A stretch of DNA of 64,000 nucleotides, taken from JAJDUF01 sp965238265. GTDB taxonomy: Bacteria > Chloroflexota > UBA11872 > UBA12225 > JAJDUF01. The translations under genes and the position numbers were made by a program. The stretch is from NCBI GenBank assembly GCA_965238265.1, contig OZ250185.1:1364001-1428000 (forward strand), read 5' to 3'. Within the stretch, counting starts at the first letter, position 1. Each line of letters opens with the position of its first letter. Below, in pieces: positions 34,119 through 41,765 of the stretch. Below the pieces are notes generated by a model. It did not search any database, was not told the DNA's origin, and worked only from the letters and a program-made list of their open reading frames with translations.

Positions 34119-35045
34119 ATGGCGAGTGAAGCATCCGGCCAACACTCTTCCCCAGGCTTGCCCCTCTTCGAGGAGGCACGGATACCCCGGGATGGGACGG
34201 CCTTGGCGAGCCGCATCCTGCACGGCGATTGCCTGGAGGTCATTCCGCGCGACATTGGGCGGCAGGTGGTAGACCTGGTAGTTACGTCGCCGCCCTATGC
34301 GGACCAGCGCCAGAAGAACTACGGGGGTATTCACCCCGACCGCTACGTCGAGTGGTTCCTACCCCGTGCCGAGGCCATTCGGGACAGCCTGCGCCCCACC
34401 GGGTCGTTCGTGCTGAACATCAAAGAGCGTGCCGTGAATGGGGAGCGCCACCCCTATGTGCTAGAGCTTATCCTGGCTCTCCGCAAGCAAGGCTGGCGCT
34501 GGGTAGATGAATACTGCTGGCACAAGAAGAACGCCTACCCCGGCAAATGGCCAAACCGCTTTCGGGACTCCTGGGAGCGCTTGCTGCACTTCACCCTCAG
34601 CAAGGATTTTAAGATGCGGCAGGAAGCGGTCATGGTGCCGATGGGTCAGTGGAAGGACGCCCGCCTCCGCCGGCTTTCCGCCACCGATACACTGAGAGAT
34701 GAGAGCCGGCACGATAACGGCTTTGGCAAGAGGGTCGAGAATTGGGTCGGGCGCGACCGGGCCTACCCGACGAACGTGCTCCACATGGCAACGGAGTGCG
34801 GCTATCGCGGCCATCCGGCCTGTTTCCCGGAGCAGCTACCCGCCTGGTTCATCAAGCTGTTTACCGACCAGGGCGATACCGTCCTAGACCCGTTTGCTGG
34901 CTCCGGCACGACCTTGGTCGCCGCGCAAAAGCTGCGCCGCGTGGGGATTGGCATAGATACCAGTGCGGAGTATTACGCGATCATGCATAGGAGAGTTTAT
35001 GGAGACCAAACCACCATGGTGGCCGCCAGCGGAGGCGGAGCTTGA
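34119..35045 (+). CDS. Type II DNA methyltransferase (TSPPY, N4-cytosine or N6-adenine type)
   Basis: This 308-residue beta-class methyltransferase has catalytic motif IV T-S-P-P-Y at residues 56-60. It precedes the SAM-binding motif DPFAGSGTT at residues 257-265, the order of the beta class. The target-recognition region lies between (HKKNAYPGKWPNRFRDSWERLLHF is part of the conserved core). S-P-P-Y often marks N4-cytosine enzymes, but N6-adenine cannot be excluded. It protects host DNA from the partner nuclease, whose gene starts inside its last 47 bases. ATG 34119 is chosen; an in-frame TTG at 34080 is possible. Confidence 0.9.
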   Translation: MASEASGQHSSPGLPLFEEARIPRDGTALASRILHGDCLEVIPRDIGRQVVDLVVTSPPYADQRQKNYGGIHPDRYVEWFLPRAEAIRDSLRPTGSFVLNIKERAVNGERHPYVLELILALRKQGWRWVDEYCWHKKNAYPGKWPNRFRDSWERLLHFTLSKDFKMRQEAVMVPMGQWKDARLRRLSATDTLRDESRHDNGFGKRVENWVGRDRAYPTNVLHMATECGYRGHPACFPEQLPAWFIKLFTDQGDTVLDPFAGSGTTLVAAQKLRRVGIGIDTSAEYYAIMHRRVYGDQTTMVAASGGGA

Positions 35046-35745
35046 TGGCCTGGTGGCAAACTTCACGGCCAAGATAGAACAGAGACTCCAAGACTTTCAG
35101 CGCCGCCCGTTCCACTACCTGGCGCGAAAGAACCCCTTTCTCTATCGGCTGCGGGCTATGGATCACCCTGAGCAGTTAGCGACAGCTGTGCTCGAAGCCT
35201 TTTTGAGTTCGAGCGAGGAAACTATGTTCGGCGGCATGATTGAGGATTGCGCCATCGCTGTGTGCAGACATGCAAAAGGTGGGCAAAAATCAGGTGCCGA
35301 GAACATTGACCTCGAATATTGGTCTGACAATCGCAGTATGATGATTGTGCAGATTAAGTCGGGCCCGAACTGGGGCAACTCCAGTCAACGAAGAAAGATG
35401 GTATTGGACTTTCAGAGTGCAGTGAGGCGGCTACGTCAGGGCGCGTCCATCCGTGATGTCAGGTGTATTGAGGGTATCTGCTACGGTGAGTCACAGGAAA
35501 AGGACAAGGGTTCCCACTTGATGCTGGTCGGCCCGCTATTCTGGGAAGAGATTACCGGCTGGTCGGGCATGTCTGCCGCCATCATGTCTGTTATGGGCAG
35601 GCACGCACAGAACGGGCTTACTGGGGCACAGGCGGCGGCAAAAGAAGCGCTTATCTCGGCATTGAGCACGGCCGGTCTAGCGCCCGCCGGTGTGATTGAT
35701 TGGCCCCAACTGCACGCCTACTTGTCTGAGGGCCGGTGGAGGTAG
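34999..35745 (+). CDS. PmeII-like type II restriction endonuclease
   Basis: This 248-residue protein has the pattern of the PmeII-type restriction family: ARKNPFLYRLRAMDHPEQLATAVLEAFLSSSEETMFGGMIEDCA. A nuclease core follows, with NIDLEYW (Asp104) and IVQIKSGPNWGNSSQ (Gln118-Lys120), a (D)...(Q)xK form of PD-(D/E)xK. AGGAGA precedes ATG 34999. It overlaps the methyltransferase gene by 47 bases, so translation is coupled and the methylase comes first, as expected for safety. The coding sequence is noticeably less GC-rich than its surroundings, and repeat islands flank the pair, consistent with horizontal acquisition. The recognition site is unknown. Confidence 0.85.
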   Translation: METKPPWWPPAEAELDGLVANFTAKIEQRLQDFQRRPFHYLARKNPFLYRLRAMDHPEQLATAVLEAFLSSSEETMFGGMIEDCAIAVCRHAKGGQKSGAENIDLEYWSDNRSMMIVQIKSGPNWGNSSQRRKMVLDFQSAVRRLRQGASIRDVRCIEGICYGESQEKDKGSHLMLVGPLFWEEITGWSGMSAAIMSVMGRHAQNGLTGAQAAAKEALISALSTAGLAPAGVIDWPQLHAYLSEGRWR

Positions 35746-36888
35746 GAGGTAGTGAGTGACAGCCCGTGGTTGGGCTGCACCGACTCGTTGCCGAGCTACC
35801 GTCCCCCGCCCCTCCATCCCGTCTATCCTCTAATCCCGTAAATCCTGATGCTGACAATTCCCCCCGCCCCCCGTTGTCTTCCCCCCCCACCCCGGCCTAT
35901 ATGTCCCCACTGACGGGGATTGGCAGCTGCAAGACCTTCCTGGAGCACCGGGCACCGCCCGGCAGGGACGCACACGTACCATCGTGTCAACCAACGACGG
36001 TGGCAAAGCCACCCAGCCGAGGGCACCGGGTCATGGCAGACCTCTCGCCGCCCAGCGCGCGGCGAGGCATGGCCGACTGAGTGCCGACTCAGGGGCACCG
36101 GGTGCTGACGTACCCCTCGCCAGTACGGCGGGGGCGCCGGGTCAGCACTGTCTGAGTGCCGCCTTGCAGGCACCGGATGATGACGCACCGCTGGCCGCTA
36201 CGGCCATGCTGCCAAGTCATCACCGTCCGAGTGCCGCCTTTATCGCCACCGCGCCCGTGCCGGCCGGCGTCAGCCGGCTGCACCAGGGGTTCTTGCCCCG
36301 CGTCCCTGCCAATCCCCGCACCCTGACCTACCCGCACTCCCACCACACCGTCTCGTCATTGCGGCGCAAGCCGCAATCCACAAACCGGCCCGTTGCCGGT
36401 CGCCGCGCGGACTCCCCTTCCCTGCCAGGGAAGGGGACGGGTGACAGGTCAAGGCCGCACCACACCTGGCACTATCCGTGCGGCTTTGGCCTGTCAGCGG
36501 TTAGGTCCAAATCACTCCCTATCGAAAAACCTACCCTTATGAGCCGGCTCTCCCCGGCCGATAACACTGGCACCACCCATCAAGTGCATCCTGCCATCCA
36601 GGTACCCACCCACCCGCGGTCCTGCTCCACCGCGGACGCCGGGTTTCCTCTCCAGCGCCACCCCCGCGCGCCTCCGGTCCCGTGTCCGTCATGCCCGCGC
36701 ACGCGGGAATCCAGGCATGCGCCCGCCAACCCGGTAGGGGCGTCCCTTGTGGGCGCCGTGGTCTCTTACCCACCATTCTCCTTCCCTGCCAGGGAGGGGG
36801 CCAGGGGGTAGGGTCCGGCCGACTCCCCCTCTCCTCTCTAGCGCTCCGCGATGGAGAGGGGGCCGGGGGGTGAGGACTGCGCTCGCCG
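35746..36888. other. 1.1-kb gene-free repeat island
   Basis: No credible gene is present. From left to right it holds a C-rich stretch, a tandem series of hairpins (about 35948-36260), the GTCATTGCGGC palindrome (36355-36380, identical to 3795-3820) and G/C repeats (36412-36436 and 36781-36875). It also holds the AAAAACCTACCCTTATGAG unit (near 36524, shared with 19446), the GTCATGCCCGCG...CGGGAATCCA palindrome (36689-36716) and the GTAGGGGCGTCCCTTGTGGG unit (36737). An open frame across 35984-36811 is a by-product of the high GC content. Confidence 0.75.
36019..36260. repeat. Three or more tandem hairpin units with different arms
   Basis: Each unit of about 70 bases begins GGCACCGG and ends GAGTGCC, an outer GGCAC/GTGCC stem. 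Inside, the arms are GTCATGGC.../GGCATGGCCGAC in unit 1, GTGCTGAC/GTCAGCAC in unit 2 and GATGATGAC/GTCATCAC in unit 3. The arm sequence changes from unit to unit, but pairing is kept in units 2 and 3 and partly in unit 1. A looser related unit precedes at about 35948. Confidence 0.6.
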
Positions 36889-38250
36889 TTAGCTGCGCCC
36901 GTGGCAGCGCTTGTACTTCTCGCCGCTCCCGCACGGACACGGGGCGTTGCGCCCAACCTTCGCCGTGCCGCCGGCCGGCGGCCGACCCATGACCGGCTGC
37001 GGGCGGATCGCGCCGCGGCCGACGTGGTGCTGCGTCGGCACTGCCGCGGCGGCGGCCGGGGCCGGCTGCGGCGCCGGGAGCGGAATACCTTGCTCCAACG
37101 CCCGCACGCGCCCGACCTCATCCGCTACGCGCGCCATCCGCGACCACGTGGCGGAGAAGAACTGCTTGTAGGACGAGCAGAAGTAGGTCAGCTCGTTGTG
37201 GCTACCGCCGCCGTTGATCCGGTAGCGCGGACACTCGCCGTGGCAGAGCGGTCGCCATTGGCAGCGCGTGCATTCCTCGTTGACCTCGGGCTTCATGCCG
37301 TTGAACTGACGGAACAGCGGTCCGGATACCATGTCGGCAATCGTGTACTCGTGGACGTTGCCGAGCTTCCACTCCGACTCGACGAAGAAGTCGCAGGGGT
37401 AGATGTCGCCGTTGTGCTCCAGCACGAGGTAGCCGCAGCTTACGGCCAGCTGGCACATCTCGGCCGGCATCCCAAGCGCCATTTGGATGATGTTGTCGAA
37501 GTAGCGGATACGCAGCTTGTGGTAGCCGATCTTCACCCACTCGTCGAATACGTCGGTGAGAAAGCGGCCGTACTGCTCCGGCGTGATCGAGTAGTCGGTA
37601 AGTGTGCCACTATGAGGATGCTCGGCGGGAAGCCGCTCCATGCAGGGGATGAATTGGAGGTCGTAGAGGTCATTGTCCACGAGGTAGCGCAGCAGCTCGC
37701 GCGGTCGCTCGACATTGCTCTGCGACACGACGGTCAGGATATTGAACGGCACGTCGCGGGCGCGGAGCAGATCGAGCGCGTGCAGCACTTTGCCGTGCGT
37801 GGCGCGTCCGCGCGTATCGTAGCGGTAGGTGTCGTGCCACTCCGCTGGGCCGTCAACGCTGATCCCGACGAGAAAGTCGTTGTCGCGGAGGAACTGCGCC
37901 CAGTCCTCGTTGAGCAGCGTCCCGTTCGTCTGCAAGGCATTCGTGATCGGCACCGCGCGGCCATTGCTCGCCGCGCCGGCCACCTCCCGCTGGACGGCCA
38001 CGGCCTCGCGGAAGAAGTCCAGCCCCATCAACGTCGGCTCGCCGCCTTGCCAGTTGAAGGCCAGCATCGGGCTGACGGCGGCATACTGCTCGCAGAACGT
38101 GCGGAACGTCTCGATGGTGAGCGCCGGGTGATCCTTCCAGGGGTAGATTTCCTGCTTTTCGAGGTAGAAGCAGTAGGTACAGCGCAGATTGCAGCGGCTC
38201 GAAGCCGGCTTGATGAGGACGCTCAACGGCCGACGTACCCGCTTTGGCAT
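36889..38250 (-). CDS. Anaerobic sulfatase-maturase-type radical SAM enzyme with C-terminal SEC-C motif
   Basis: This 453-residue protein has the radical SAM motif C-x3-C-x2-C at Cys20, Cys24 and Cys27 (SRCNLRCTYCFY). NWQGGEPTLMG follows, then the SPASM cysteines (LAVSCGYLVLEHNGDIYPCDFFVE, ECTRCQWRPLCHGECPRYR, NELTYFCSSYKQFF), as in anSME/CPS-type formylglycine-forming enzymes. The C-terminus adds KVGRNAPCPCGSGEKYKRCHG, a SEC-C metal-binding motif not needed for catalysis. It would convert the sulfatase motif cysteine to formylglycine without oxygen. A sulfatase with the C-S-P-A-R motif lies at 6532-8001. GGAGGAGG precedes ATG 38250. Confidence 0.9.
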   Translation of the reverse strand: MPKRVRRPLSVLIKPASSRCNLRCTYCFYLEKQEIYPWKDHPALTIETFRTFCEQYAAVSPMLAFNWQGGEPTLMGLDFFREAVAVQREVAGAASNGRAVPITNALQTNGTLLNEDWAQFLRDNDFLVGISVDGPAEWHDTYRYDTRGRATHGKVLHALDLLRARDVPFNILTVVSQSNVERPRELLRYLVDNDLYDLQFIPCMERLPAEHPHSGTLTDYSITPEQYGRFLTDVFDEWVKIGYHKLRIRYFDNIIQMALGMPAEMCQLAVSCGYLVLEHNGDIYPCDFFVESEWKLGNVHEYTIADMVSGPLFRQFNGMKPEVNEECTRCQWRPLCHGECPRYRINGGGSHNELTYFCSSYKQFFSATWSRMARVADEVGRVRALEQGIPLPAPQPAPAAAAAVPTQHHVGRGAIRPQPVMGRPPAGGTAKVGRNAPCPCGSGEKYKRCHGRS

Positions 38251-38322
38251 CGTGCCTCCTCCCCCGCCCGGTAATCCGCGGCCCGGCCTGAGTATACCCC
38301 AGCGCAAGGTCGGCTCGCCGCC

Positions 38323-39378
38323 TTACCAATCGGGCCGGCCGACGTACAGCTCGCGGTTGGCCAAGGGCAAGGGGATGCGGCGCCCCTCCTGGCGGTGGGA
38401 TTCCACGAAGCCCAGGATCATCTCTTGGCTGCGGTGAGCCAGGCGGATGTGGCCCTGAGTCTCGCGTCCGGTATCCAGCGCGTCAACGATGTCCTCGATA
38501 CCTTTGACCGTCCCGCTGATCCGCGGCGTCTGGGGAAATGGCGCCTCTTCCAGGACCCGGTGCCGGTCATCCGCGCGGCGTAGCTGGACTTGGGCGCCGT
38601 TGTTGAGGGTCCGCACCGCGCCTTTGGTGCCGATCACCTCGAACTCTGCCCCGGGTCCGATGACGACGTAGCCATGGATGCCGTTGGTGAAGCGAGCGTA
38701 GGCGGAGATCACCCGCGGGTCCGTGGCGAGGTGGTTTCCGGAGAACTCCACGCCGCCGAGGTCAACGGTGCTCTGCACCAGCTCGATGGTGGGATCGCCG
38801 GCCAGAAACAGCAGCATGTCGGAGGTGTGTGTCAAGCCCCACTGCGCCGAGCTGGCGCCGGTATGAGCAGTAATCCCGCGCACCTCGCCGATCTCGCCGC
38901 CGGCGATCAGCTCGCGCAGGCGGTGATATAGCGGCATGTACCGGCGCTGGGTGCCGTAGTTGAACTTCACGCCATGCTGCTCGCAGGCAGCGACCATGGC
39001 GTCGGCCTCGGCCATCGAGCAACAGAGGGGCTTTTCGCAGTAGATCCCCTTGACGCCGTGCTCTGCGGCAAAGACGACGATCTCGCGGTGCGTGGCCGGG
39101 CGGGTCGCCACGCTGACGATGTCCAGTTGCTCCCGCTCGATCATCTCGCGGTAGTCCGTGTAGGCCCACGGTGCCCCGTAGCGCCGCCGGATGGTCTCGG
39201 CCTTCTCCGGGATCGCGTCGGACACCGCGACCAAGTTGGTACGCTCCACCGCCGTGTAGCCCGCGGCGTGGGAGAAGGGAATCCACAAGTCACTGTGGGG
39301 ATGGTGCCGCACTTCATCGTCAATGGTCGCGCCCATCCGGCCGCAGCCGACCAGACCGACCCGATATTCCCGGGGCAT
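38323..39378 (-). CDS. Gfo/Idh/MocA-family oxidoreductase
   Basis: This 351-residue protein has the Rossmann motif VGLVGCGRMGATI, VAVSDAIPEKA, the conserved C-E-K-P-L motif carrying the E-K-P residues, and FNYGTQRRYMPLYHRL. The C-terminal sheet domain (EFSGNHLATDPRVISAYARF, HGYVVIGPGAEFEVIGTKG) ends RIPLPLANRELYVGRPDW. Two ATGs lie together; 39378 has the better spacing to GGAGG. It acts in the cytoplasm on a sugar or polyol with NAD(P). It is followed on the same strand by the maturase (72-base gap). Compared with the other family members in the window it has a longer N-terminal H-H-P-H-S-D loop. Confidence 0.88.
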   Translation of the reverse strand: MPREYRVGLVGCGRMGATIDDEVRHHPHSDLWIPFSHAAGYTAVERTNLVAVSDAIPEKAETIRRRYGAPWAYTDYREMIEREQLDIVSVATRPATHREIVVFAAEHGVKGIYCEKPLCCSMAEADAMVAACEQHGVKFNYGTQRRYMPLYHRLRELIAGGEIGEVRGITAHTGASSAQWGLTHTSDMLLFLAGDPTIELVQSTVDLGGVEFSGNHLATDPRVISAYARFTNGIHGYVVIGPGAEFEVIGTKGAVRTLNNGAQVQLRRADDRHRVLEEAPFPQTPRISGTVKGIEDIVDALDTGRETQGHIRLAHRSQEMILGFVESHRQEGRRIPLPLANRELYVGRPDW

Positions 39379-39625
39379 CATGTCCTCCCTCGTTACTTCC
39401 ACCCCCGGCACTACTTTACCTAGGCGGCGACCGGGGATGAGGCCGGCGGCAAACACACCGGTCGCAGTGTACCGCGCCGCATCGGAATGGCCAACGGCGG
39501 TGTTTGGGCCTGTCGCAGCGCCGGCGCCGCGCGTGCGTCCTGCGCTGACAGCCCAGGCTCCTTGCGATAGACTGGGCTACGAGCGAAGGCGGTGTCAAGG
39601 AAGCCGTTTGGCAAAGGAAGTTCCA

Positions 39626-39817
39626 ATGCACGAGATAACTGCTATCGTCATAGGGTTCTTGTTCGGCGCCGTACTGGGGTGGATATTCATGATGGCTACA
39701 GGAGGTTCTACGACCCCCTCTATAGACGTAACCCTGACGTTTGGAGGGACGGGCGCGATTTCCGCTCTCGGTTATCACGTGTGCGCCACCAAGTACTTGC
39801 GCCGCTGGCTGTCATAG
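39626..39817 (+). CDS. Small membrane protein
   Basis: A 63-residue protein with two hydrophobic segments (TAIVIGFLFGAVLGWIFMMA and VTLTFGGTGAISALGYHVCA), predicted to span the membrane twice. AAGGAAG six bases before ATG 39626 supports the start, although the open frame reaches back to 39323. No family is recognised. It lies 109 bases upstream of the OsmC-type gene on the same strand. Confidence 0.55.
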   Translation: MHEITAIVIGFLFGAVLGWIFMMATGGSTTPSIDVTLTFGGTGAISALGYHVCATKYLRRWLS

Positions 39818-39926
39818 GGAAAGCAGCAGTGATACTGGTGCTGCAATGCGCTGCCGAACGTGTGACCACCGGCGAGGCGAGTTGCGCCGGGGACACCGGC
39901 AAGCCGTTGTGAGGAGGGAGCACGAG

Positions 39927-40367
39927 ATGAGTACCGGAATGCAGATTAATCGGGTGCGGTCGGTGACAACCGGCATCCCCGGCCGAGCGCTGAATAGCGC
40001 CCGCACCAACCATTTCGTGATTGACCACGCCGGGCACGCTGGCGGTCCGGCCGAGGCGCTGACCCCGGCGGAGGCGTTCCTGGCCGGCATCTCGGCGTGT
40101 GGGGCGCTCCTGGTCGAGGGCCGCGCCGCGGAGGATGGCCTCCCGTTGCAACGGGCCGAGGTCGCCATCGAAGGGGCACGACACCCCGATAACCTTGCCG
40201 ACTTTGCCAGCGTCAGCCTGCGCTTTGACCTGCACGGCCTGTCGCAGGAGCAAGCGGAGCAGCTCGTCGCGGTCTACAAAGACAGGTGACCGCTGTACCG
40301 AGCGGTTGCCGTGGCAACCAAGGTAGCGGTCGCCGTCGTCGCGCACGCCGGCGAGCAGGGGGCCTGA
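39927..40367 (+). CDS. OsmC/Ohr-family thiol peroxidase with in-frame TGA (candidate selenoprotein)
   Basis: The OsmC fold is clear: EALTPAEAFLAGISACGALL holds the first conserved cysteine (Cys58), and LRFDLHGLSQEQAEQLVAVYKDR leads to the second. There the codon expected to be Cys (family pattern R-C-P-x-Y) is TGA at 40287-40289. After it the frame continues with family-like PLYRAVAVATKVAVAVVAHAG to a TGA at 40365-40367, giving 146 codons, the normal family length. A stem-loop starts at the TGA. Either position 121 is selenocysteine, or this is a nonsense mutant. OsmC proteins reduce organic hydroperoxides. GAGGAGGGAG precedes ATG 39927. No selA, selB, selC or selD lies in the window. Confidence 0.75.
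40288..40331 (+). promoter_or_regulatory. Candidate bacterial SECIS stem-loop
   Basis: GACCGCT (40288-40294) pairs with AGCGGTC (40325-40331), and ACC (40297-40299) with GGT (40322-40324). GGTTGC (40304-40309) pairs with GCAACC (40314-40319) under the tetraloop CGTG. The apical loop starts 20 bases after the TGA and has G in its first two positions, matching published bacterial SECIS rules (loop 16-37 bases downstream). Confidence 0.65.
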
Positions 40368-40393
40368 GCGCGGGCCGGGCCGGGGGGAGTAGG

Positions 40394-40399
40394 TATACT
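40394..40399 (+). promoter_or_regulatory. Possible -10 element upstream of an oxidoreductase gene
   Basis: TATACT in GGTATACTC lies 50 bases before the MocA gene at 40450. No clear -35 is seen. Confidence 0.35.
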
Positions 40400-40449
40400 C
40401 AGCACCACACGAACGCCTCCGCTTGTGAGCAGATGTAGGTAGGTGCGAT

Positions 40450-41520
40450 ATGGCAGAGAAGGCGCGCGTAGCGGTCATCGGGACGGGATGGTGGTCTACC
40501 TATACGCACATTCCGGGCTTGATCGAGCATCCCGCGGCCGAGCTTGTCGCCCTCTGCGACCGCAACCCGGAGGCCCTCGCCGCCGCCGCCGAGCGCTACG
40601 GCGTTCGCCGGACCTACAACGACGTTGGCGATCTGCTGGCCAACGAGGCGCTCGATGGCGCCGTCGTCGCCGTTTATCACGCCGCGCACTATGCGGTCGC
40701 CCGGCAGTGCCTCGAAGCCGGGCTACACATCATGCTCGAAAAGCCCATGGTGCTGACGGCCCAGGACGGAGTAGCCCTGCTCGACCTCGCGGCGGCCCAG
40801 GAGCGGGAGATCATCGTCGGCTATCCCTGGCACTTCACCGACATCACGCGCACCGCCCGCAACGTGCTCGCCTCCGGGGAGCTTGGCCCCGTTCAGCACA
40901 CGTCCTGCCTGTTCGCTTCGATGGTCGTGGAGTATTACCGCTCCAATCCGGAAGCCTATCGTCCGGTCTTCCAATTCCCCGTGACCGGGCCTGGCAACGT
41001 CTATGCCGACGCGCAGCGTTCCGGTGGCGGGCAGGCGCACTTGCAGATCACGCACTCCGCCGGCTCGCTCTTCCTTATCACCGGGCTACGCGCCCAGAGC
41101 GTCACCGCTTTTATGAACAACTACGACGTGCCGGTTGATCTGGTGGATGCCATGGCCGTGCAGTTCGACGACGGCGCGGTGGGGGTATTCGGCAGCACCG
41201 GCAACATCGGGGTGGGCGATGCCGGCCAGCTCGATATTCGCGTCTACTGCGCGAACGGCTACCTGCTGCTAGAGCAGGTGCAGGGGACGCTGACGGTACG
41301 CAAGCACGACGGCACGGAGCAACGCTACGGCCCCCTAGAAGGTGACGAGTCGTATCCGCGCTTTGCCACCGCCGGTAATCTGGTGGACGTGATCCTCGGC
41401 CGGGCACCGAATGCCTCGCCGGGCGAGGTGGGCCTGCGGGTAGTCGAACTGCTGGACGCCGCCTACCGTTCGGCCGGCGGCGGTGGTCAGCCCGTGGCGG
41501 TACGCGATCTGTACCGGTAG
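40450..41520 (+). CDS. Gfo/Idh/MocA-family oxidoreductase
   Basis: This 356-residue protein has the Rossmann motif VAVIGTGWWSTYTHIPGL, VALCDRNPEAL, the catalytic-loop motif HIMLEKPMVL (E-K-P intact) and VGYPWHFTDI. The C-terminal domain contains GGGQAHLQITHSAGSLFLITGL and NIGVGDAGQLDIRVYCANG. The glycine-rich loop has two tryptophans, unusual for the cofactor site, but the glycine pattern G-x-G-x-x-S is maintained. It is probably monocistronic, with its own promoter-like TATACT, and separated from the next gene by a repeat cluster. The substrate is unknown; a sugar or glycan-derived polyol is likely by family. Confidence 0.88.
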   Translation: MAEKARVAVIGTGWWSTYTHIPGLIEHPAAELVALCDRNPEALAAAAERYGVRRTYNDVGDLLANEALDGAVVAVYHAAHYAVARQCLEAGLHIMLEKPMVLTAQDGVALLDLAAAQEREIIVGYPWHFTDITRTARNVLASGELGPVQHTSCLFASMVVEYYRSNPEAYRPVFQFPVTGPGNVYADAQRSGGGQAHLQITHSAGSLFLITGLRAQSVTAFMNNYDVPVDLVDAMAVQFDDGAVGVFGSTGNIGVGDAGQLDIRVYCANGYLLLEQVQGTLTVRKHDGTEQRYGPLEGDESYPRFATAGNLVDVILGRAPNASPGEVGLRVVELLDAAYRSAGGGGQPVAVRDLYR

Positions 41521-41524
41521 GACC

Positions 41525-41720
41525 GGGACCTAACCCCCGGCCCCTTCCCTCCAGGGAAGGGGAGTCCGCGCTATGAAAATAACCCCAGCCGTCATTCCCG
41601 CGCAAGCGGGAATCCCGCGCAAGCGGGAATCCACCTCCCCCAGCCGCTGGACTCCGGCTTTCGCTGGAGTGACGGGAGGGGAGAGGCCAGTGTGCCGTGA
41701 GGGGCGCCATGAATGACGCC
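41525..41720. repeat. Repeat cluster between convergent oxidoreductase genes
   Basis: A CCTAACCCCCGGCCCCTTCC hairpin is followed by GTCATTCCCGCGCAAGCGGG with a second GCGCAAGCGGGAATCC unit directly appended. An inverted partner GGACTCCGGCTTTCGCTGGA-GTGACGGGAGG follows, then an inverted GGGGCGCC...GACGCCCC unit. The same pair of palindromes recurs at 42763-42832. Confidence 0.8.
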
Positions 41721-41765
41721 CCTACAAGCGCATTTGTTGGAGTCAATGGGGATGAGGTGCTGCTG

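Noticed and set aside
36019..36260. Integron attC array
   Set aside because: Units lack the GTTRRRY/RYYYAAC core sites, and no cassettes or integrase lie nearby.
35984..36811. Open frame of 275 codons in the repeat island
   Set aside because: It runs through several known dispersed repeats, has no ribosome-binding site or recognisable domain, and reflects low stop-codon frequency at high GC.
36901..38274. 457-codon plus-strand open frame
   Set aside because: It is antisense to the sulfatase maturase gene.
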